Source: Asterias rubens
Taxonomy: Eukaryota > Echinodermata > Asteroidea > Forcipulatida > Asteriidae
Length of the DNA stretch: 64,000 nt
Direction of reading: 5' to 3'
Assembly (NCBI RefSeq): GCF_902459465.1
Contig: NC_047082.1
Span: forward strand, 6,138,001-6,202,000
The position numbers were made by a program, and so were the translations under genes. The notes under the pieces are model-generated. The model made no database searches. It was not told where the DNA came from and saw nothing but the letters and a program-made list of their open reading frames with translations. Each line of letters opens with the position of its first letter. Within the stretch, counting starts at the first letter, position 1. Positions 23,141 through 36,322 of the stretch are shown here, in pieces.

Positions 23141-23424
23141 ACTCATCTCAAGAAGGCACAACTCATGAAAGGTACATACTGTATGGCATTTACCAAAGAG
23201 AATATTTAACAAAAACATGGAAGCGACTGCATCCAGTTATGTTCAAATGAAGATTACGTGGCTAATTAATTAAGATTTTTAATTTTGTTTACATTTAGAG
23301 TGAAGCTTATGTTCTAAGCTTCAGTTTGGTATATGATTTCACTCTTTTGAACTTATATAAAGAGCGTGTACAAATGCTATGGGGTTTTGGCGGAAACAAA
23401 GAATAATAATAATAATAAAAATGA

Positions 23425-25850
<2,426 letters not shown>

Positions 25851-25851
<1 letters not shown>

Positions 25852-26085
25852 CCCGTGGTGGTTGGAGCACTTGGCACCATTCCCAAAGCACTGGGGAAAC
25901 ATCTAGATGAAATAGGGACAAATGTGAGGGTAGATCTGTTACAGAAGGCAGCGCTTTTGGGAACAGCGAGGATCCTGAGAAAGACCCTTGAGATCTAAGG
26001 CTACGGGACGTAGCCCGGCTCGAGGAGTTACCGGCACAAAGGAAAATGAGATCTTTCTTTTGCATGCTGTGATAAAATGAAATAA
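25851..26085 (+). pseudogene. LINE 3' end (C-terminus of reverse transcriptase ORF and 3' UTR)
   Basis: The open frame PVVVGALGTIPKALGKHL ... LLQKAALLGTARILRK ... LEI-stop matches the conserved C-terminal tail of a non-LTR retrotransposon polyprotein common in marine invertebrates. A ~90-bp 3' UTR with a GGCTACGGGACGTAGCC hairpin follows, ending in AATAATAA. The element is 5'-truncated exactly at the AAT microsatellite. Confidence 0.75.
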
Positions 26086-26087
26086 TA

Positions 26088-29000
26088 ACTAGACATAGTG
26101 CTTTTTGTTAATTACAAAAACACGGTGTTCGGTTGGACGTTACGTGATGACGTGGTTCAAAAACATTGAACCTTAAAGATGTTTTTTATACAATGTGTCG
26201 TTATTTTATAGTTAAATGTGCATTACAGATTTGAGAATCCCCTTAAAATGTTTTAGAAAAGTGTGCCATAATGCGATCGATAATGCAAAGCCACTCCGGA
26301 TTTTTAGGTTTAGTTTTTCAACTGAAAATCTTATGTCACGATAAAAAGCCGGTTCTAAACGAAAGCAAGGTCGAACACTAACAATACTTTTGTCGTGGAA
26401 AAGACCATAAAAATAGCTTATTGGTAGCATTTGTGATTCTCAAGATATAAATTTTCTAGCTATTTAATGTAATGACTTCATCAATGACGTCATCAATTCA
26501 AAAAAGGTTGTGGTTTTGGTGCGAGACGTTATCACTCAACTATTGCGATTTTCCGCTCTGCACATAGCGCTCAATGTTTCTAAAATCTTTATACCCAACC
26601 GCGCCCTCTTTCGTTGGACCAAATAGAGCGCCGTTGGCTATTCCCCCCAAATTGCGCGCCATATGATTTTTACAAATTTTAAACTTTGATTTATTGTAGT
26701 CTAATGCCCGATGACGTCATTATGACATAGTTAGGTCTGTGGTGTCTTGATACCAAGGTTCACCTATCTGTTGAGTTTCAACGTTCAAATCAATCTCAAT
26801 CTTGAGTTATTCCGTAGATAAGCTCGAAAGTTTTTTTTATATAAAAAAAACACGAAGGCGAACTTTGATCCAGGGTAACGACCCGGAAGTTAACGTCGTA
26901 CGATTTTTGCGTTAACTTTTCAAATGTTGTCCAAGTCTTTATCTATCCGATGCCCAAGTATGAACATCATAGCTTTTATATTTGTTGAGATACAGCAACA
27001 AGCAAATGGTCCTTTTTTAACATTAAAAACCCTGTCATGACGTCATCATTCTAAAAAAGTGGCGGTTTCATCAACTCACTGGTGCCTATGTACATAGTAA
27101 GTTTTAAGTTTATACAAGCTTAACTTTTGTTTAAAATTGCTTGGGAAGGTTCAGAGGTAGATAAGAACACGAGGAAAATTAAATCTATGAACAGATTGTT
27201 GATAGCTTTTTAATTTTCACAGAAAGTAAAAGTGTAAATCTATTACATTTATACCTTTCTTTGCACAGAAAACAAATGCTAAGTTTAATACTGGTTAAAG
27301 CGATGTATTTTATTAGTAAAGAGCTAACTATGTGCAAAGTTTGAAGGTTTTGTGATCCTTGTGATGTTTAACTCAAGAGTAAACTTCTTAAAAGGTTAAC
27401 TGGATTTGGGGAAACTTTATACGAAACAACAGTTTACTAATTTTAGACTTGTGAAGTAAATAACTGTAAAAGACTTATTTATTAAGTATTACAGAGGTTT
27501 CGCAAGTGTACGATACGGGTACAGATACAACTAAGATAACTGGGATGCACGTTAGATTTTGTTAGGCATTAAATAAACACTTATTTTGAAAAGCAATGAT
27601 TTGTACACAAAGCTTTACCGTGTAGCGCGCTAAACACTGCCGTGAGTGCCGGATAGAGACACCCTTCACGAGTCGATGTCACGAATCCGCTTCCCGGTGT
27701 TTGATCAAAACATAACCAATGTTCGTCTTTTTCTGGTTGCATTTTCTCACATAATTAAAAGTCATACGAATCGCTGCAGTAGGTGGCCATCTCAGCGAAG
27801 CTTCGTCTTTAATTCCGTTTTGATAATTAAGCCATGAGAAGGGCGAACAGGGGAACAATTTGACGCCGAATATGATATGAGGGGACTTCAATTGTAAAAT
27901 GCTGGTACACCATTAAACTAGCGCTACGTTGTAAGTACAATGACCTGAGACTTGTCAAAACATGAATCGAAATCACGCGTACAGTCAAACGATGCACTAT
28001 TCCGAGCAGAACACACAGGCTTGAAATGTTACGTAGTTTTAGAGATCAAAAATTGTAAAATTGTTCAACCTTTGGTTTGAACCGGAAGTCAAGGTCAAAT
28101 GGGGTCATTTTGTGTGTAGCGTTTTTTGAAGTTTGATCGACCTGTCCGATGATATGTAGATTGTCAAAATCCACCATGTGGTTCAGGAGTTATGATTTCT
28201 TTAAAATATTTAACTTTGATTTGTTGTAATTCAAAACCTGATGACGTCATCATGACATCATTAAGTTTGTGTGGTCTTATTATTAAGGTTCAATTGTCTG
28301 ATGAGTTTCAATGTTAAATTCCATATCAATCTTGAGTTATGACAACAAATTGTCTTTTTTTAAAAAAAAACACAAAAAACACAAAGGCAGAGTTTGACCT
28401 TCCGGTACGACCGGAAGATGAGGTCATACGATTTTGGCGTTAACTTTTCAAATGTTGTCCAAGTCTTTATCTATGTGATGCCCAAGTATGAACATCATAG
28501 CATTAATATTCGTTGAGATACAGCGAAAAGCAAATGTCGTTTTTCAACTTTAAAAACCTTGCCATGACGTCATCAATGACGTCATCATTCCCAAAAAGTG
28601 GCGGTTTCATCTACTCACTGGTGCCTATGTACATAGTAAGTTTTAAGTTTATACAAGCTTAACTTTTGTTTAAAAGCTCAAAAGTTGTTTTTTGATGAAA
28701 AAACACGAATAAAAAAACACGAAGGCGAACTTTGACCCAGGGTAACGACCCGGAAGTTAAGGTCGTACGATTTTGGCGTTAACTTTTCAAATGTTGTGTA
28801 AGTCTTAAACTATCTGATGCCTAAGTATGAACATCATAGCTGTTATAATCGTTGAGATACAGCAACAAGGAAATGATCATTTTTGAACATTAAAAACCCT
28901 GTCATGACGTCATCATTGACGTCATCATTCCAAAAAAGTGGCGGTTTCATCTAATCACTATAACCTATGTACATAGTAAGTTTTAAGTTTGTACAAGCTT

Positions 29001-29705
29001 TATTTTTGTTTTAAAGCTCAAAAGTTGTTTTTTTGATGAAAAAATGCGAAGGCGAACTTTGACCCAGGGTACCGACCGGAAGTTAAGGTCATACGATTTT
29101 GGCGTTAACTTTTCAAATGTTGTCCAAGTCTTTATCTATCTGATGCTCAAGTATGAACATCATAGCATTGATATTCGTTGAGATACAGCGAAAAGCAAAT
29201 GTCGTTTTTCAACTTTAAAAACCTTGCCATGACGTCATCAATGACGTAATCATTCCCAAAAAGTGGCGGTTTCGTCTACTCACTATTGCCTATGTACATA
29301 GTAAGTTTTAAGTTTGTACAAGCTTTACTTTTGTTTAAAATTGCTGGAGAAGGTTCAGAGGTAAAAAAGAACACGAGGAAAATTTAATCTATGAACAGAT
29401 TGTTGATAGCTTTTTAATTTTCACAGAAAGTAAAAGTGTAAATCTATTACATTTATACCTTTCTTTGCACAGAAAACAAATGCTAAGGTTAATACTTATT
29501 AAAGCGATGTATTTTATTAATAAAGAAGAACGCGAGAAAAAAAAAAAAAAAAAACAGAACAATAACAATAGTTGTTCGGCTGTTGGCCGAACACCTAAAA
29601 AAAAAAACAGAACAATAACAATAGTTGTTCGGCTGTTGGCCGAACACCTAAAAAAAAAACCAGAACAATAACAATAGTTGTTTGGCTGTTGGCCGAACAC
29701 CTAAA
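26088..29705 (+). mobile_element. Family B composite element, copy B1
   Basis: It starts ACTAGACATAGTG, with GGTGTTCGG at 26124-26132. A ~2-kb unique part precedes core units of ~325-340 bp (cores at about 26910, 28430, 28768 and 29093). The 3' end has three A-run-separated hairpins of the form GTTCGGC-TGTTG-GCCGAAC followed by ACCTAA (first at 29574-29592). CCGAACACC in the hairpin is the reverse complement of the 5' GGTGTTCGG. Compared with B3 it lacks about 216 bp near 28022. No long open frame is present, so it is presumed non-autonomous. Confidence 0.65.
28380..29350 (+). repeat. ~330-bp satellite units with paired TGACGTCA (core of B1)
   Basis: Each unit contains TTTGGCGTTAACTTTTCAAA, GTATGAACATCATAGC, TTCGTTGAGATACAGC, ATGACGTCATCAATGACGTC and AAAAGTGGCGGTTT in the same order. 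The same unit recurs in B2 and B3. Confidence 0.9.
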
Positions 29706-29711
29706 AAAAAA

Positions 29712-31196
29712 AAATTACGTGATGACGTAGTTCAAAAACATTGAACCATAAAGATGTTTTTCATACAATGTGTCGTTATTTTATAGTTAAACTTGTATCA
29801 CACTTTTGAACGCCTTGTTTCTTCACAAATGCAATATGTTTGTGTGAGATTGGCATCAGTTTTTTGTTTGCAACTTATGAAAGCCCTTTAAAAATCTAGC
29901 TCACCCCTGCACTTGATGCTGTACACAGATTTGATAATCAACAGCGCCCTCTTTGGTGGGCAAAAAGAGAGCGCTGTTGGGAATTCCCCCAAAAACTTTT
30001 GCGCCATATGATTTTTACACATTTTATTGTTATTCAATACCTGATGACGTCATTATGACGTAATTAGGCCTGTGGTGTCTTAAAAATGCTAAGGTTCAAC
30101 TATCTATTGAGTTTCAAGGTTCAAATCGATCTCAATCTTGAGTTATGCCGTAGATAAGCTCAAAAGTTGTTTTTTTATGAAAAAAACACGAAGGCGAACT
30201 TTGACCCGAACTTCGACCCGGAAGTTAAGGTCGTACGATTTTAGCGTTTACTTTTCAAATGTTGTCCAAGTCTTTATCTATCCGATGCCCAAGTATGAAC
30301 ATCATAGCTTTTATATTCGTTGAGATACAGCAAGAAGCAAATGGTCATTTTTTAACATTAAAAACCCTGTCATGACGTCATCAATTACGTCATCAATCCA
30401 AAAAAGTGGCGGTTTTATCTAATCACTATTGCCTATGAACATAGTAAGTTTTAAGTTTGTACAAGCTTAACTTTTGTTTAAAAGCTCAAAAGTTGTTTTT
30501 GGATGAAAAAACACGAATCAAAAAACACGAAGGCGAACTTTGACCCAGGGTAACGACCCAAAAGTTAAGGTCGCACGAATTTGGCGTTAACTTTTCAAAT
30601 GTTTTTCAAGTCTTTATCTATCCGATGCTGAAATATAAACATCATAGCTTCAATATTCGTTGAGATACAGCAACAAGCAAATTGTAATTTTTCAACGTGA
30701 AAAAACTTGCCATGACGTCATCAATGACGTCATCAATCCAAAAAAGTGGCAGTTTCATCTACGCACTAGTGCCTATGTACATAGTAAGTTTTAAGTTTGT
30801 ACAAGCTTTACTTTTGCTTTAAAGCTCAAAAGTTGTTTTTTGATGAAAAAATGCGAAGGCGAACTTTGACCCAGAGTAACGACCGGAAGTTAAGGTCATA
30901 CGATTTTGGCGTTAACTTTTCAAATGTTGTCCAAGTCTTTATCTATGTGATGCTCAAGTATGAACATCATAGCATTAATATTCGTTGAGATACAGCGAAA
31001 AGCAAATGTCGTTTTTCAACTTTAAAAACCTTGCCATGACGTCATCAATGACGTCATCATTCCCAAAAAGTGGCGGTTTCGTCTACTCACTATTGCCGAT
31101 GTACATAGTAAGTTTTAAGTTTGTACAAGCTTTACTTTTGTTTAAAATTGCTGGAGAAGGTTCGCAGGGAAAGAAGAACGCGAGGAAAAAAAAAAA
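29712..31196 (+). mobile_element. Family B composite element, copy B2 (5'-truncated)
   Basis: It begins inside the family sequence at TTACGTGATGACGTAGTTCA, directly after the 3' hairpins of B1. It has cores at about 30236, 30576 and 30900, and ends in an A-run where B3 starts. The head-to-tail joins suggest tandem insertion or rolling-circle multimers. Confidence 0.6.
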
Positions 31197-34100
31197 ACTA
31201 GACATAGTGTTTTTTGTTAATTACAAAAACACGGTGTTCGGTTGGACGTTACGTGATGACGTGATTCAAAAACATTGAACCATAAAGATGTTTTTATACA
31301 ATGTGTCGTTATTTTATAGTTAAATGTGCATTACAGATTTGAGAATCCCCTTAAAATGTTTTAGAAAAGTGTGCCATAATGCGATCGTTAATGCAAAGCC
31401 ACTCCGGATTTTTAGGTTTAGTTTTTCAACTGAAAATCTTATGTCACGATAAAAAGCCGGTTCTAAACGAAAGCAAGGTCAAACACCAACAAAATACTTT
31501 TGTCGTGGAAAAGACCATAAAAATAGCTTATTGGTAGCATTTGTGATTCTCAAGATATAAATTTTCTAGCTATTTAATGTAATGACTTCATCAATGACGT
31601 CATCAATTCAAAAAAGGTTGTGGTTTTGGTGCGAGACGTTATCACTCAACTATTGCGATTTTCCGCTCTGCACATAGCGCTCAATGTTTCTAAAATCTTT
31701 ATACCCAACAGCGCCCTCTTTCGTTGGACCAAAGAGAGCGCCGTTGGATATTCCCCCCAAATTGCGCGCCATATGATTTTTACAAATTTTAAACTTTGAT
31801 TTAGTGTAGTTTAATGCCCGATGACGTCATTATGACATAGTTAGGTCTGTGGTGTCTTGATACCATGGTTCACCTATCTCTTGAGTTTCAACGTTCAAAT
31901 CAATCTCAATCTTGAGTTATTCCGTAGATAAGCTCGAAAGTTTTTTTTTAATAAAAAAAACACGAAGGCGAACTTTGATCCAGGGTAACGACCCGGAAGT
32001 TAACGTCGTACGATTTTTGCGTTAACTTTTCAAATGTTGTCCAAGTCTTTATCTATTCGATGCCTAAGTATGAACATCATAGCTTTTATATTCGTTGAGA
32101 TACAGCAACAAGCAAATGGTAATTTTTCAACATTAAAAACCTTGTCATGACGTCATTAATGTCGTCATCATTCCAAAAAAGTGGCGGTTTCATCTACTCA
32201 CTATTGCCGAGGTACACAGTAAGTTTTAAGTTTGTACAAGCTTTACTTTTTTTTTAAATTGCTTGGGAAGGTTCAGAGGTAAAAAAGAACACGAGGAAAA
32301 TTTAATCTATGAACAGATTGTTGATAGCTTTTTAATTTTCACAGAAAGTAAAAGTGTAAATCTATTACATTTATACCTTTCTTTGCACAGAAAACAAATG
32401 CTAAGGTTAATACTTATTAAAGCGATGTATTTTATTAGTAAAGAGCTAACTATGTGCAAAGTTTGAAGGTTTTGTGATCCTTGTGATGTTTAACTCAAGA
32501 GTAAACTTCTTAAAAGGTTAACTGGATTTGGGGAAACTTTATACGAAACAACAGTTTACTAATTTTAGACTTGTGAAGTAAAAACTGTAAATAACTGTAA
32601 GTATTACAGAGGTTTCGCAAGTGTACGACACGGGTACAGATACAACTACGATAACTGGGATGCACGTTAGATTTTGTTAGGCATTAAATAAACACTTATT
32701 TTGAAAAGCAATGATTTGTACACAAAGCTTTACCGTGTAGCGCGCTAAACACTGCCGTGAGTGCCGGATAGAAACACCCTTCACGAGTCGATGTCACGAA
32801 TCCGCTTCCCGGTGTTTGATCAAAGCATAACCAATGTTCGTCTTTTTCTGGTTGCATTTTCTCACATAATTAAAAGTCATACGAATCACTGAAGTAGGTG
32901 GCCATCTCAGCGAAGCTTCGTCTTTAATTCCGTTTTGATAATTAAGCCATGAGAAGGGCGAACAGGGGAACAATTTGACGCCGAATATGATATGAGCGGA
33001 CTTCAATTGTAAAATGTTGGTACACCATTAAACTAGCGCTACGTTGCAAGTACAATGACCTGAGACTTGTCAAAACATGAATGGAAATCACGCGTACAGT
33101 CAAACGATGCACTACTCCGAGCAGAACACACAGGCCTCGTGGACTGATAAAGGTGTGATCAATGGAGCGGAACGGCCAGCCAAAGCGCTTTTGCAGTGTA
33201 CGCAGTTATCACGCGGGTCAACACATCCGTGGGCTTTATCGTCCGATTTCGACCAGAGTTTCAGGTCAAATTGGTATCATCTTTGTGGGAAAGTTTGAGC
33301 AGGATTAGTCATCTATAACGGGATGCAAAATTTATGTTGAAATGTTACGTAGTTTTAGAGATCAAAAATTGTAAAATTTTTCAACTTTTGGTTTGAACCG
33401 GAAGTCAAGGTCAAGTGGGGTCGTTTTGTGTGTAGCGTTTTTCGAAGTTTGATCGACCTGTCCGATGATATGTAGATTGTCAAAATCCACCATGTGGTTC
33501 AGGAGTTATGATTTCTTTAAAATATTTAACTTTGATTTGTTGTTATTCAAAACCTGATGACGTCATCATGACATCATGAAGTTTGTGTGGTCTTATTATT
33601 AAGGTTCAATTGTCTGATGAGTTTCAATGTTAAATTCCATATCAATCTTGAGTTATGACAACAAATTGTCTTTTTTCTACAAAAAAACACAAAAAACACA
33701 AAGGCAGAGTTTGACCTTCCGGTACGACCGGAAGATGAGGTCATACGATTTTGGCGTTAACTTTACAAATGTTGTCCAAGTCTTTATCTATCTGATGCCC
33801 AAGTATGAACATCATAGCATTAATATTCGTTGAGATACAGCGAAAAGCAAATGTCGTTTTTCAACTTTAAAAACCTTGCCATGACGTCATCAATGACGTC
33901 ATCATTCCCAAAAAGTGGCGGTTTCGTCTACTCACTATTGCCTATGTACATAGTAAGTTTTAAGTTTGTACAAGCTTTACTTTTGTTTAAAATTGCTGGA
34001 GAAGGTTCGCAGGGAAAGAAGAACGCGAGGAAAAAAAAAAAAACAGAACAATAACAATAGTTGTTCGGCTGTTGGCCGAACACCTAAAAAAAACAGAACA

Positions 34101-34296
34101 ATAACAATAGTTGTTCGGCTGTTGGCCGAACACCTAAAAAAAACCAGAACAATAACAATAGTTGTTCGGCTGTTGGCCGAACACCTAAAAAAAACAGAAC
34201 AATAACAATAGTTGTTCGGCTGTTGGCCGAACACCTAAAAAAAAAAAAAAACCAGAACAATAACAATAGTTGTTCGGCTGTTGGCCGAACACCTAA
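31197..34296 (+). mobile_element. Family B composite element, copy B3 (five 3' hairpins)
   Basis: Starts ACTAGACATAGTG immediately after B2 and is nearly identical to B1 for about 1.9 kb (26088-28020 versus 31197-33130), then again over the core. It carries a ~216-bp segment near 33135-33345 missing from B1. The 3' end has five hairpin units (34044-34294), each GTTCGGC-TGTTG-GCCGAAC plus ACCTAA. Confidence 0.65.
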
Positions 34297-35010
34297 TAAT
34301 AGTAAACATTTATATAGCGCCATATCCATCGAAAACAATGCTCAATGGCGCTAATACAGAGAAACATTAAAAACTTAGATAATCAGCAAAAACAACAAGA
34401 TATAAAAATAAGTTCAAAATCAAGCGAACAATGACAAGCAATTAAAGAAATTAACAATAAACAATGGAAATGTATCAAATATACAACAGGAGTATGCACA
34501 ATTTAAAACTGCAAAGAGATTGTACAATCAGACCAGTTGTGACCAAACAAATTGTAAAAAGAGACATTCACTAAAACTCCAGGGAAACGATAATTAATTA
34601 CAGAATGGAAAATAAGTGCTACAAGAGACCTTAAATTATAATAAAAACCACAACAACTACCTGAACAATATACAGTTATAAAAATGCCTTTCGAAAGAAA
34701 TGGGGTTTTAGCCCGGATTTAAAAACATCAATACTTGCTGTTTCCCTGAGACACAAATTAAGCTGGTTCCACAAGTTAGGGGCAATGGCGGAAAAAGCTC
34801 TATCCCCAAAAGTACATAATCTGGTATTGCAGTGTTGAAGTCTGGTTTTATCACATGATAACCGTGTGTGTCTACGTGAACATGAGCTAGTAGTATGCAG
34901 TAATTTACAGAGATAGTCAGGGGCTAGACCATTTAAACATTTATGAACTAGAAGACAAATTTTATACATGATTCTATACTTTACCGGAAGCCTATGTCGC
35001 TTCATGAGTA
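34297..35010 (-). pseudogene. CR1-like LINE 3' fragment
   Basis: The minus-strand open frame 35005-34676 encodes KRHRLPVKYRIMYKICLLVH, then KCLNGLAPDYLCKLLH, then GDRAFSAIAPNLWNQL, then FKSGLKPHFFRKAF. This is the C-terminal signature of CR1/L2-type reverse-transcriptase polyproteins. A ~380-bp 3' UTR follows, ending in GGCGCTATATAAATG and an ATTATT tail that abuts the last hairpin of B3. It is 5'-truncated, so inactive. Confidence 0.85.
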
Positions 35011-35810
35011 CATGTGACTTTGCATGTTTAAGTTACAATCAAAGATGACCCCAAGATTTTTCAACTGTTTGGATGATTTAATGCAGTGACCTCCAATATT
35101 AATGTCTACAGCGGAAACTTAAATAGGCATAATAGGCCTATGTTGAGATACACCAAGTGAGAAGACTGGCTTTTGACAAACGCTTTGCCTCAAACGCTTT
35201 TGAAAGACCAACTTAACCGTTCTGAGGCAACGTGTTCCTTTAAGCGTGCCAGTACAAGCTTCGCTCTCCGCGCTCCGCGCTCCCATGCTCCTTCGTGGAT
35301 ATACCCCCCCCCCACCCCCCGACAGCGCTCCTGCCACCTGCGGGGTGTCTGGCGCGGCATCCCGCTAATAAGTTCTTAGCCTGAACATCTGACGTCACAC
35401 TTCGAGGCTCGTGAATAACACAAGAGAGTGGCCTCCAATCGTAGGTCAGTCCCCGTGCATCTTCACATTTCACATACATTCATTTCATAATGTAGAGATA
35501 CGCAGTCAAATTGTTCACCAACACTACATACAACAGTACAGTAGTGTGTGTAGATTGACACTGCATGCAGCAGACGACCGAAAATAAGCTTTCCATATTT
35601 GTATTTTGATTGGTCCGAGGTGATGTTTGTCAGCAGCGGCACCCAAATCACCCCGACCAATCAAAACACAGCTATGGAAAGTTCATGTCACTGCATTTAT
35701 CAAATGAAATCATTGCGTCCAATGAAATCACTGGTTCTGAATAGCAAGTACATGTCTATATCCTTGCGGATAAAGATAGGGGCACAGTCTAATAAGTTGT
35801 GTAGCACCCC
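35011..35810. other. Gene-free spacer with a hairpin
   Basis: It contains an M1 MITE scrap (35138-35178, GAGATACACCAAGTGAGAAG) and a GC-rich stretch with a C-run near 35305. A TGACGTCACACTTCGAGGCT block is shared with 8752. There is an inverted repeat at 35589-35681 whose arms include CTTTCCATA and TTTTGATTGGTC. No gene is supported. Confidence 0.5.
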
Positions 35811-36322
35811 TTATAGTGAGGTGGATTAGAGAAAAAATCGTGACACGGCGGACAAAAGCACCATTTTTTCACCAAAGTATCAGTTTGACCCACAAATTTA
35901 AAAAAAAAGTCATGCTCCAAAAAATCTGAGAATGGCATCACCTTGAATTACGTCATTATGACGTCATAACCAATGCCATGCAATGGGATTTCTATTTGCC
36001 AAAATTATGTTTATGGTCATGGAATTCAATTAGTACGGAGCCCCTAAAGGGACATGAAAAATAAAAAAAATAAAAAAAATATCTCGTGCGCACGACATAT
36101 TAGGGAGCTTTCGTTTCGCACGACGAATGATTCTACAACGGTGAAAATTTACACCATGACCGTCCTTGTAACAAGTTTCCGTTCCGCGTACAACTGATTT
36201 CGATTTGTCAGGACGGTGAACTTTGAGTTGATCACATGACCAGGCGAGTTCGGTATGCCGACTGCGCATGTGCGAGATTTTCGAGATAAGTCGCTCGTTA
36301 TTCGGCAGCATCACTTTCTAAA

